64,000 bases of DNA. Source: Hyunsoonleella ulvae (GTDB lineage: Bacteria; Bacteroidota; Bacteroidia; Flavobacteriales; Flavobacteriaceae). The translations under genes were made by a program, and so were the position numbers. Below, piece after piece: positions 45,816 through 54,900 of the stretch. The notes beneath the pieces are model-generated. The model worked only from the letters and a program-made list of their open reading frames with translations. It did no database searches and had not been told where the DNA came from. The stretch lies in NCBI RefSeq assembly GCF_016827605.1, contig NZ_JAEPJQ010000001.1, forward strand, positions 1,054,001 to 1,118,000. Reading direction: 5' to 3'. Numbering within the stretch: position 1 is the stretch's first letter; each line of letters begins with the position of its first letter.

Positions 45816-46406
45816 ATGTTTACGGGAATTATTGAATCTCTAGGTACTATTACTAAATTGGAAAAAGATAAAGAAAACCTTCATATCTCAGTTAAAAGTA
45901 ATATAACCCATGAGCTAAAAATTGATCAAAGTATTGCGCATAACGGTGTGTGTTTAACTGTGATAGATATAAATGATGATGTATACACTGTTACGGCAAT
46001 TCAAGAAACACTAGATAAAACTAACTTAGATACGCTTAAAACAGGAGAAATTGTTAATTTAGAACGTGCCATGAAATTGGGCGATAGGCTTGATGGCCAT
46101 ATCGTACAGGGGCATGTAGACCAAACTGCTATTTGTACTGCTATTGAAAACGCAAATGGTAGTTGGGTTTTTTCTTTTGAATATGATACTTCTTTAAACA
46201 ATATTACTATTGAAAAAGGTTCAATTACTGTAAACGGTACCAGTTTAACAGTAGTTAATTCTGGAACAAATACTTTTAGTGTGGCTATTATACCTTATAC
46301 TTACGAAAACACGAATTTTAAAACCTTTAAAAAAGGCACAATAGTAAATTTAGAGTTTGATGTTGTTGGTAAATACGTAGCTAGACTAATGAAGAACTAT
46401 AAATAA
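45816..46406 (+). CDS. ribE: Riboflavin synthase, alpha subunit
   Basis: The 196-residue enzyme starts MFTGIIESLGTI, the classic N-terminus. It has two lumazine-binding repeats, each with its own signature (NGVCLTV in the first, NGTSLTV in the second). It dismutates two lumazines to riboflavin. The gene is divergent from pdxA and convergent with the small PID-CTERM-like gene, 2 bp away. Confidence 0.96.
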   Translation: MFTGIIESLGTITKLEKDKENLHISVKSNITHELKIDQSIAHNGVCLTVIDINDDVYTVTAIQETLDKTNLDTLKTGEIVNLERAMKLGDRLDGHIVQGHVDQTAICTAIENANGSWVFSFEYDTSLNNITIEKGSITVNGTSLTVVNSGTNTFSVAIIPYTYENTNFKTFKKGTIVNLEFDVVGKYVARLMKNYK

Positions 46407-46408
46407 AA

Positions 46409-46600
46409 TTATTTTTTTAATAATTTCTTACCACCATAAAATACAGCAACTAGAATACCTACCAATACACCGCCATCAATTGGAAGACCTGGAGGAGGAC
46501 TAGGTTGAGGAGGAGGAGGTCCACCACCTTGAGCAACACACACAAAGCTTATCAATACAAATAAGACTGAGGCTAATATTCTTTTAGTTTGTATCATCAT
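46409..46600 (-). CDS. Small exported protein with PID-CTERM-like tail
   Basis: The 63-residue protein (62 from the second methionine, ATG at 46597) has a signal peptide (TKRILASVLFVLISFVCVAQ) followed by GGGPPPPQPSPPPGLPIDGG. A hydrophobic helix (VLVGILVAVFYGG) and KKLLKK follow. The PID tripeptide before a helix and basic end fits the short PID-CTERM sorting signal I recall from NCBI naming for Bacteroidota. If so, the mature product is almost entirely the sorting signal. The upstream region has a 21-bp tandem repeat. Confidence 0.65.
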   Translation of the reverse strand: MMIQTKRILASVLFVLISFVCVAQGGGPPPPQPSPPPGLPIDGGVLVGILVAVFYGGKKLLKK

Positions 46601-46647
46601 TGGGACGCAAATGTATAAAAAAAAGAGAGTTTGAAAAAGGTTTTTAC

Positions 46648-46689
46648 TAAAAAATCATCTATAAAGTGTAAAAAATCATCGATAAACAG
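46648..46689. repeat. Two tandem 21-bp repeats upstream of the PID-CTERM-like gene
   Basis: TAAAAAATCATCTATAAAGTG is directly repeated as TAAAAAATCATCGATAAACA plus G, with three mismatches. Two helical turns is a period seen for tandem regulator sites. The rest of 46601-46909 is AT-rich and I see nothing else in it. Confidence 0.4.
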
Positions 46690-46909
46690 TAAATTTTATG
46701 TAGCAAACTTTCTATTATCTAAACGTTTAAATAGCCCTTAAAGTATAATTATTTATAAATTAATCCCTGTAATTATATTATTACCAAACAAATATATAAA
46801 AGATTTAAAGACCTAAATAGCAACAGCATCAAGTTATTAACAAATGTTTGCACAATTAATTACTTCTTCTTAAAAAAGGAAATTATCAAAACAATTAATT
46901 AATATACTT

Positions 46910-48292
46910 TTATTTAATTTTTGGTACTGTTACTTTATCATTTATCCAACAACCTATTGTTATAACTTTACCAGAGCAGGCACATTTAAAGATTTCTTCT
47001 TTTGAGGGTGCTAAAGCGTTATATCTCTCTACTAGCTGAGATGCCTTTTTACGTAAAACAGGGTCTAAACGCATAGCTTTCTTTGCTTGCTCCGCCGCAA
47101 GCCAATACACTGCTCTTTTGTTAAAATTAGAATCTCCACAGTTTTTAGCACTCTCTGCATACATCATTGCAATAGCTAAGCAAGGGCTTCCACTAGAAGG
47201 ATTAAGCTTTAGTGCTTTTCTGAAATATTTACGGGCCTCTGAATATCTTTTTAATTTCTTAAGGAGAGCACCATTACTATTGGCCCTTATTGATTTTTTA
47301 AATGTATCTGTTTCCAAATCATAAGATTCCTTTAAATATATTTCAGCTTCTTTAAACTTTCCCTTTCTAATTAAAATGGTAGCAACAAAATATTTTGTAT
47401 CCGCAGACGGCTCAACTTCATCATAAGCTTTTACTAGTTTTTCATAAAGAGGATCTTCAGTACATTCTTTATGATACATTCTACTTACAGCCCGTTTTAA
47501 CCAAACCGCATTATTTTTATTAGCCTCAAAAGTTTTAGTATATAGTGGAATCAAGTTTTCACAATCGGCAATAACACCCAATTTTATATTTATGTTTTTT
47601 GAAATTAAATCATAGTTTTTAAGGTAGCTTTTATAAGCTTTAATTTTATCTTTTTCATTTTTTGTTAATACTGCTCCATTTTCTTCTTTTTGAATTAAAG
47701 TATTAAGCTTTTCTGAATAATTCTTTACTTCTTCTTGAATTTTTTCAATAATAGCATCGTAAGTATCAAAAACATCCTGAATTAATTTTTTATTTTCTTT
47801 ATATAAATCTACAACCAATGAAAAATAAGTATATAAACTTTTAGGATGGGTAAAGTTTAATTTATCTTTTTTATAAACAGTATCAAAACAATCAAATAAT
47901 TCACTATCACTTTTCTGAAACAACGCTCTGTTGTCATACAATAACTGACATGCCTTTGCGCCATAGATACCTTTTGGGGCTTTATTGGGAAAATGTTCCA
48001 TTCGCATCTGCCATAACTCAATCAATCCCTCTAAAAACTGCTTTTTTGTGTCTGACGTTTTAATGTTATGCTTTAAAATTTTCTCTCCATCAGCATAAAT
48101 AGCTATACTCAGTTTTGGGCAATTTTCTTTTACAAAAACCCATGGTTTATATGCCGCAACATAATTTTTAGCTTTTACATGCTCGTGGAAGATAGAGAGT
48201 TTGTTTTTACATTCATCTATGTTTTCCTGACTGAAAGATAGGCTTGATATTAAGCACAAAAGACAAATTAAAGAGAAGTGAATTGTTTTCAT
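46910..48292 (-). CDS. Exported tetratricopeptide repeat protein
   Basis: The 460-residue protein has a signal peptide (MKTIHFSLICLLCLISSLSFS), a long N-terminal helical domain with a Lys-rich coiled coil (about 165-225), and TPR units in the second half (AVWLKRAVSRMYHK, then ATILIRKGKFKEAEIYLKES, then LLKKLKRYSEARKYFRKALK). A C-terminal IFKCACSGKVITIGCW segment has three Cys. It probably scaffolds a periplasmic or outer-membrane complex; the partner is unknown. A 12-bp inverted repeat sits 10 bp before its start. Confidence 0.82.
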   Translation of the reverse strand: MKTIHFSLICLLCLISSLSFSQENIDECKNKLSIFHEHVKAKNYVAAYKPWVFVKENCPKLSIAIYADGEKILKHNIKTSDTKKQFLEGLIELWQMRMEHFPNKAPKGIYGAKACQLLYDNRALFQKSDSELFDCFDTVYKKDKLNFTHPKSLYTYFSLVVDLYKENKKLIQDVFDTYDAIIEKIQEEVKNYSEKLNTLIQKEENGAVLTKNEKDKIKAYKSYLKNYDLISKNINIKLGVIADCENLIPLYTKTFEANKNNAVWLKRAVSRMYHKECTEDPLYEKLVKAYDEVEPSADTKYFVATILIRKGKFKEAEIYLKESYDLETDTFKKSIRANSNGALLKKLKRYSEARKYFRKALKLNPSSGSPCLAIAMMYAESAKNCGDSNFNKRAVYWLAAEQAKKAMRLDPVLRKKASQLVERYNALAPSKEEIFKCACSGKVITIGCWINDKVTVPKIK

Positions 48293-48302
48293 TTTGGTTT
48301 AG

Positions 48303-48336
48303 TTTTAAGAATTAATGCTCTGGCTAATTCTTAAAA
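48303..48336. promoter_or_regulatory. 12-bp inverted repeat directly upstream of the TPR gene
   Basis: TTTTAAGAATTA (48303-48314) and TAATTCTTAAAA (48325-48336) are perfect inverted arms around a 10-nt loop, 10 bp from the ATG. It may be an operator or a 5' mRNA hairpin. The remaining 48337-48602 shows no gene I can support. Confidence 0.4.
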
Positions 48337-48602
48337 TGCCACAAAATATGTACCAGAATAGAATTATTAAACACTGAAATAAAAACCGGTGTTGCAAGGT
48401 TAATCTTTCTAAGTGCATCAAATAATTTTTAAAATTATTGTAACACTTCACTTAAAACTAATACCCATAAGTACAGTATCAATCTGATTTATCTTCAATA
48501 CACTAAATAAGAATATACAGATTGTAATGTAAAAAACTTTGCCTATTATTGTTAAAGGTAATTTCGTTTTAAAAACACAAACTATCTAAAACCTAATATC
48601 AA

Positions 48603-49343
48603 TTGAAATCAGTTATTGACGTTGCCTTTTCATCTGTAAATCTCATACTTAGTCTTCTTGTTATTTTATTGATTTTATATTGGCTTTTCAATATGATTTC
48701 TGGTATTGATTTTGACTTGGATATAGACGTTGATGTAGATATTGATGCGGATATAGATGCAGATATTGATACTGCCACCAATATTACTGATCTTGCTAAT
48801 GCCGAAATTAATGAAGAAGATGTTATTAGAAATCCGCATAGAAAATTAGAATGGTGGCAAATGGTATTGGTATATTTCAACTTTGTTGGACTACCGTTTA
48901 TGTTCACTTTTACATGTTGGATTTTTATGTGGTGGTTATGTACAGTAATTTCCACAAGTGTTACAAATTCATATAATACCAATTTTGGATACACATTATT
49001 ATTAGCTGGCATTTTACCCTCTTTAATCTTAACTAAAATTTTTACTACACCATTTAAAGGTTTTTTTAAAAACCTAAACCCTGATGGTGACATGCCTGTA
49101 AATTTAGCAGGTAAAAAAGGGGTCATGCTCTCAAAAGTTTATGAAAATAAAATGGGATCTGCAGAGGTTATGGCTGAAGGTAACCCCATGTCTATTTATG
49201 TTAAATCTTTTGATGGTAAGACTATCGACTACAAACAAAATATTGTAATTATAAAACAATCAGACGATAAAAATTTTTATTGGGTATTACCCTTTGAAGA
49301 TGAAAACGATGACAACTTTAACCTCGACAAGGTTGAATTCTAA
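48603..49343 (+). CDS. YqiJ/YuaF-like OB-fold membrane protein, flotillin partner
   Basis: The protein is 246 residues from a TTG start; no closer ATG precedes TM1, so the start is uncertain. TM1 covers about 12-33. An acidic stretch at about 37-57 has Asp at nearly every second residue. Further TM helices are MVLVYFNFVGLPFMFTFTCW and LLLAGILPSLILTKIF. The C-terminal third resembles the NfeD-like OB-fold domain (VNLAGKKGVMLSKVYENKMG, then VIIKQSDDKNFYWVLPF). In bacteria such proteins pair with flotillins, and flotillin is the next gene, 38 bp on. Likely inner membrane. Confidence 0.75.
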   Translation: MKSVIDVAFSSVNLILSLLVILLILYWLFNMISGIDFDLDIDVDVDIDADIDADIDTATNITDLANAEINEEDVIRNPHRKLEWWQMVLVYFNFVGLPFMFTFTCWIFMWWLCTVISTSVTNSYNTNFGYTLLLAGILPSLILTKIFTTPFKGFFKNLNPDGDMPVNLAGKKGVMLSKVYENKMGSAEVMAEGNPMSIYVKSFDGKTIDYKQNIVIIKQSDDKNFYWVLPFEDENDDNFNLDKVEF

Positions 49344-49381
49344 ACCAAGCATAAACATTAATTCTTAAAATAAAATTCACA

Positions 49382-51448
49382 ATGGAAAACATCTCACAAT
49401 TTATTGGAATAGGTATCGGGCTTATTCTATTTTTAATTATTATCTACTTTGCAATAATTGCACTGTTTTATAAAAAAGTACCACAAGGAGAAGCTCTGGT
49501 AAGAACAGGGTTTAAAGGCACTAAAGTAGCAACAGATAAAGGTTTGTACGTGGTACCTGTTTTCCATAGAGTTGAAATTATGGATATTTCGGTAAAGAAA
49601 ATTCAAATAGAGCGTATTGGCGATAACGGTTTAATATGTAAAGACAATATGCGCGCCGATATTAAAGTGGCCTTCTTTGTACGGGTAAACAATGAAGTAG
49701 ACTTTATTAAAAAAGTAGCTCAAACCGTTGGTTGTGAACGTGCTTCTGATATCTCTACCTTAGAAGAATTATTTGAAGCCAAATTCTCTGAAGCTTTAAA
49801 AACAGTAGGTAAAAAATTCAATTTTGTTGAATTATATGAATCCCGTAGAGAATTTCGTGATGAAATTGTAGATATCATTGGTACTGATCTTAATGGCTAT
49901 ACTTTAGAAGATTGTGCTATAGATTATTTAGAACAAACCTCTGTACAGTTTTTAAAGGCTGATAATATTCTAGATGCTGAAGGGATTAAAAAAATCACTG
50001 AGCTTACCGCTGCACAAAATATGAAGGCTAACCTTATTAAACGTGATGAGGAGAAAGTAATTAGAAAACAAGATGTGGAAGCGCGAGAAGCTATTTTAGA
50101 GTTAGATAAACAATTGGCTGAAAAAGAAGAGCAACAAAAACGTGAGATTGCCAATATAAAAGCACGCGAAGAAGCAGAAACTTTAAAAGTTGCTGAAGAA
50201 GAACGCTTAAAGTCTGAAAGTGCTAGAATTTCTACTGAAGAAAAAGTAAAAGTCGCAGAAGAAAATATGGCACGCCAAATTATTGTTGCTGCGAAAAACA
50301 AACAACGTACTGATGCTGTTGAAACAGAACGTGTAGAAAAAGACAGAATGCTAGAAGCCACAGAAAGAGAACGTATCGTTACACTGGCTCAAATTGAAAA
50401 AGAAAAAGTAGTAGAAGTTGAGAAAAAGAATATTCAAGATGTTATTCGCGATAGAGTAATGCTAGAAAAAGGCGTGGTAGAAGAGCAGGAAAATATGAAA
50501 GATATTGAGGCCTTTAAAACTGCAGATAGGGAAAAGCAAGTAAAGATTACTATTGCTGAAGCTAATGCTCAAGAAGATTTAATTAAAACTATAAAAGCTG
50601 CAGAAGCTGAAAAAGAAGCCTCTAAGCAAAAAGCTGAAGAAATAAATATTGAAGCTGAAGCAAAGAAGCAAGCTAGTGAAAAAGAAGCTGAAGCTAGAAA
50701 AACATTAGCCGAAGCTAAAGCAAAAGAAGAAGCTACAATTGGTATGTCTGAAGCACAAGTAATGCATGCAAAAGCAGATGCTAACGAGCGTCAAGGTTTA
50801 GTTGAAGCCGCTATTATCGAGGAAAAAGCTAAAGCCGAAGCTGCTGGTATTTTAGCTAAAGCTGAAGCTATTAAAGAAGAAGGTATTGCACAGGCTGAAG
50901 TTATTAAAGAACAAGCTCTTGCTGAAGCTGCTGGAATAGAAGAAAAAGCTGAGGCAATGAAGAAATTAGATGGCGTTGGTAAAGAACACGAAGAGTTTAA
51001 GCTACGTTTAGATAAAGAATTACAAGTAGATTTAGCAGAAATTAATATTCAAAAAGAAATTGCAGATGCACAAGCTAACGTGATTGGAGAAGCCCTTAAA
51101 GCAGCTAATATTGATATTGTTGGAGGAGAAACAATGTTCTTCGATCAAATTATAGGGCAAATCACTAAATCTAAAGGTATAGATCGTTTAGTAAACCATT
51201 CTGATAACATTACAGAAGTTAAAGATGCTATTTTGGGTAGTGACGATGTAAAAGGCAATCTTTTAGATAAAATTAAAGACTTTGCAACAAAATATGGCAT
51301 CTCTTCAGAAGACATTAAAAACTTAACGGTTGCTAATTTATTGATGGATTTAAAATCTAAAACGACCGATACAAGTGAGGCTACTCTATTTGATAATTTA
51401 TCTAACCTTGCTAAAGGTTTAGGATTGTCTGATAAGAAATTGAAATAA
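49382..51448 (+). CDS. Flotillin family protein
   Basis: The 688-residue protein has an N-terminal membrane helix (IGIGIGLILFLIIIYFAIIA, about 9-28) and a SPFH/PHB domain (VPQGEALVRTGFKGTKVATD through about 200). A very long Ala/Glu/Lys coiled coil spans about 210-560 and a flexible C-terminus follows. This is the flotillin (FloT/YqiK) layout. Flotillins oligomerise and organise membrane microdomains. It follows the YqiJ/YuaF-like gene as expected. Uniquely to this cluster, it is followed by an anchored protein and a giant AAA+ ATPase. Confidence 0.93.
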   Translation: MENISQFIGIGIGLILFLIIIYFAIIALFYKKVPQGEALVRTGFKGTKVATDKGLYVVPVFHRVEIMDISVKKIQIERIGDNGLICKDNMRADIKVAFFVRVNNEVDFIKKVAQTVGCERASDISTLEELFEAKFSEALKTVGKKFNFVELYESRREFRDEIVDIIGTDLNGYTLEDCAIDYLEQTSVQFLKADNILDAEGIKKITELTAAQNMKANLIKRDEEKVIRKQDVEAREAILELDKQLAEKEEQQKREIANIKAREEAETLKVAEEERLKSESARISTEEKVKVAEENMARQIIVAAKNKQRTDAVETERVEKDRMLEATERERIVTLAQIEKEKVVEVEKKNIQDVIRDRVMLEKGVVEEQENMKDIEAFKTADREKQVKITIAEANAQEDLIKTIKAAEAEKEASKQKAEEINIEAEAKKQASEKEAEARKTLAEAKAKEEATIGMSEAQVMHAKADANERQGLVEAAIIEEKAKAEAAGILAKAEAIKEEGIAQAEVIKEQALAEAAGIEEKAEAMKKLDGVGKEHEEFKLRLDKELQVDLAEINIQKEIADAQANVIGEALKAANIDIVGGETMFFDQIIGQITKSKGIDRLVNHSDNITEVKDAILGSDDVKGNLLDKIKDFATKYGISSEDIKNLTVANLLMDLKSKTTDTSEATLFDNLSNLAKGLGLSDKKLK

Positions 51449-51460
51449 TTTGTATGATAG

Positions 51461-51510
51461 AAAATCGTAGTCAAGACGATATTAATATACCGATTTTGGC
51501 TGCGTTTTTT
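51461..51510 (+). terminator. Weak terminator or attenuator after the flotillin gene
   Basis: AAAATCGTAGTC (51461-51472) can pair with GGCTGCGTTTT (51498-51508) with two G-T pairs and a bulge, and a T-run follows. It might let some transcripts continue to the downstream genes. Confidence 0.35.
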
Positions 51511-51539
51511 ATTTTAAAACTTCAATCTCTAATCATATA

Positions 51540-51989
51540 GTGTCAAAAGTAAAGATCATATTAATATTAATTCTGTGTGTAATACTAATTGGTGTAGCAG
51601 ATAATATATTCTCGAAAGACGAATACCAACGTGGAGTTATCATTAAAAAAGGTTACATAAATAAAATTACTTACACTGCTTCTGGAAATAATAGTCGAAC
51701 AGGACATACCGTTATAAAAACACCAACTTATGATCCTAATGGCTATTTGTTTTACATCCAAGATAAATCAAATAATGAAATAATTATAAGAACCAATTAT
51801 GATATTTATAAAACTTCTCATGAAGGAGATTCAGTAAAATATCGTTTATCAAAAGGTTGTTTTTCTAAAGCAATATTAGAATCTGCCATTGTAGAGCTAA
51901 TGCCAAACGTAGAAAATAGAAAACGTTTTTCTGATAAAAATTTAACCGCAATAGAAAGGATACTTAGAAATAGTAAACAATCGAAGTAA
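51540..51989 (+). CDS. Small membrane-anchored protein (149 aa) between flotillin and AAA+ genes
   Basis: It starts with GTG at 51540. An N-terminal hydrophobic helix (VKIILILILCVILIGVADNI) is followed by about 125 residues of mixed strands (GVIIKKGYINKITYTASG, then YLFYIQDKSNNEIIIRTNY). No family was recognised. It ends 4 bp before the start of the AAA+ gene. Its place between a flotillin and a large ATPase suggests a shared role at the inner membrane. Confidence 0.7.
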   Translation: MSKVKIILILILCVILIGVADNIFSKDEYQRGVIIKKGYINKITYTASGNNSRTGHTVIKTPTYDPNGYLFYIQDKSNNEIIIRTNYDIYKTSHEGDSVKYRLSKGCFSKAILESAIVELMPNVENRKRFSDKNLTAIERILRNSKQSK

Positions 51990-51993
51990 AATC

Positions 51994-54900
51994 ATGGAAC
52001 AAACGAATTCAGATAACAATATACAGCTTGATGGCGGTACCTACGAGATTATTCAAGGGCGTTTACAAAAACAAAAAAGCGAACTCCTTTCAAGATTATC
52101 TCAATTAAATGATGCCCGAAAAACTATTTTTGGTAATGTTGAAACTAAGCTTATTGCTAACAACCGTATCAATACAGAAAACAACTGTATTGCACGAGAC
52201 ATTGTAACTATTGGCGATAAATGTTTGTTTGGTTATAACGTACATTTTGGACTTCGTACCGATATTACGCTAGAAGATGTATTCAGCATTTATACTTATG
52301 ATAATAATCATTTTTCAGATCAACCCATAAGTTTAATAGAAGATCCTACGTTTATAAATGACTTTACCAATCTTTATAAATACTACAGAAATACCATTTT
52401 CTCAAAATTTGCTATAGTTGGTAATTACCTCCACATGGTATTTCAGTTAAGTGAGAGTATCACGGATATAAAAACATTTAAATGGCTAATTAATGATGGT
52501 ACACTAAAATATATTGATAACCGAAGTGAACATGAATTTAAATTCCCAAATCAGCATGAATTTAATTGGATAGAACCCACAAGAGAACATCATGTGTATG
52601 GAGAACATCCTCACATATCAATTTTAGACAAAGTATTTGTTGAAACCATAGGTGGCGATTTAACCATTAAAATAGAAGATAACACTAATGATGGTAAAGG
52701 CATTTATGATGAACCTGTAGAGCATCCAGACCAAACTTTAGATGATGGTCAATATAAGTATGCAGACTTAGGTAATTTAATAGCATTAGAAATTAAGCCT
52801 TTTCAAGAATCTCCCAGATATTTTGTTTATAATCATAAGATACAGGAGGTAAAGAAAATAGACAGCATTGCAGACGCCTGTGTGCTGCTCCCTGACAATC
52901 AAGGAATTATTTTTGCTGAAGGTTATTATCTACAATCGGGAGGTTTCAAATTATTCGATAATAGTATTTCAAATGTTAAGTTTAAAAAGAAAGTAAGCTC
53001 TCCTAACGGCGAAGATTTCCTCTATGTGTTTTATGAAAGTGAAAGAGGCTTATATATTTTAATGTCTTATAATGTTATAGAACAAGAAGTAAAAACACCA
53101 ATTGTCTGTAGTGGTTACACCATTTTAAATGATGGCGAATTATGTTATTTTAAAACTGAAGACGAACAAACAAAACACCATGTTATTCAAATATGGCAAA
53201 CACCTTTTATCAAAGGCAATGTAGTCCCTTCAGAACATACAGACACCTTAATCTATAAAATAGGAAATAAAGATATTGTAAAGGCCATGGCAGAATGTCA
53301 AGCCCTAATTACTCTATTAAATAAAGAAGACAGCTATGATGGTTTATATGACGATATTTCTAAATTCTCTAACGACATTTTAAATAGTTATTATTGGATT
53401 GCAGAGACCGAAACCTTTCTTTTAAATGAACCTTTAACGGAACTAAATGCAGCAGCCAATGCTGCCATAGATGAGTTTGAAAAGGTCGTACAATTAAGAA
53501 AAACAGCAGCTAATACAACAAAGGAAACCCAAGAAAAAGCCGATGCTATTTTTGGCAAAATTAAAGGCAGTTCTTTCAAGTCTATTGAAGATTTTGTCGC
53601 TGTATTGTCACAACTCAGAACACTTAGGGGCGAAGTTATTGCATTAAATGATATACGTTATGTTGACACTACATTTATAAGTACTTTAGAGGAAGACATT
53701 GTAGTTCAAAACGATAAGATTTCAGAACGTTGTGTTCAATTTTTATTAAATGATAAGGCTTTAGAACCCTACCATAACCGCGTTGCTGAAAAAGAAAAAG
53801 AACTGGAAGGCATCAAAAAGGTAGTTGCTGCTAAAAAATTAGAAGAAGAAATCAATCATATTGCCTCAGATTTAGAAATGCTAATTGATATCGTTTCTAA
53901 TTTGGAGATTGAAGACGCCTCTCACTCTACTCAAATTATAGATAATATCTCTCTAATTTTTGCAACTATTAATCAGCTTAAAGCAGGATTAAAAAACAAG
54001 TTACAATCACTTGGCAAAAAAGAAGCCTCTGCGGAATTTACGGCACAACTCAAGCTTGTAGACCAAAGTATTATCAATTATCTAGATATTGCTTCTACTC
54101 CAGAAAAAACCGATGAACTACTAAACAAAGTATCGGTTCAACTAGAAGACTTAGAGGGTAGATTTGCAGATTTTGAAGATTTTATCTCTCAGATAATTGA
54201 AAAGCGCGAAGAAGTTTATGCTGCTTTTGAAGCTAGAAAAAACAGTCTTGTTGAGGCTAGAAACAAAAAAGCAGTAACACTAGAAACTGCCGCAAATCGT
54301 ATTTTAAAAGGAGTTTCAAAAAAGGCATTAACCTTTAAATCTACAGCAGAAATCAATGGTTATTTTGCTTCAGATTTAATGATTAATAAGCTTAGAGACA
54401 TTATAACTGATCTTAAAGATCTTGACGATGTTGGAAAAGCCGAAGCTATTGAAACTGGCTTAAAAGTTGCTAAAGAAGATGCCGTTAGAAAACTAAAAGA
54501 CCAACAAGATTTATATGAAGATGGCGAGAATATCATCAAACTTGGTAAGCACAAATTTGGGGTTAACAAACAACCTTTAGACCTTACTATTGTTTACAAA
54601 GATGATACGTTAAAATACCATCTTACAGGTACTGATTTTTACCAAACTATTGAAAATGAAATATTAATTACGTCTCAAAAGTATTGGAATCAAGAATTGG
54701 TTTCAGAAAATGAAACGATATACAGGTCGTCGTATTTAGCCTATAAATTATTTACAACAACTACTGCTGATTTAAACAACCTCAATGAAACAGAGTTACT
54801 TGAATTTGTAAAAATAGAAAGCAGTAAAAACTATTCTGAAGGATATATAAAAGGGGTTCATGATGAAGATGCTTCAAAAATTTTAAAGACCTTGGTAAAT

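Noticed and set aside
48599-49126. Long minus-strand frame opposite the YqiJ/YuaF-like gene
   Set aside because: It is the mirror of the Asp-rich tract (an artificial SIS-repeat protein) and lies wholly inside a better supported gene.
49924-50361. Minus-strand frame opposite the flotillin coiled coil
   Set aside because: Serine/alanine-rich shadow of the A/E/K-rich coding strand, no domain.
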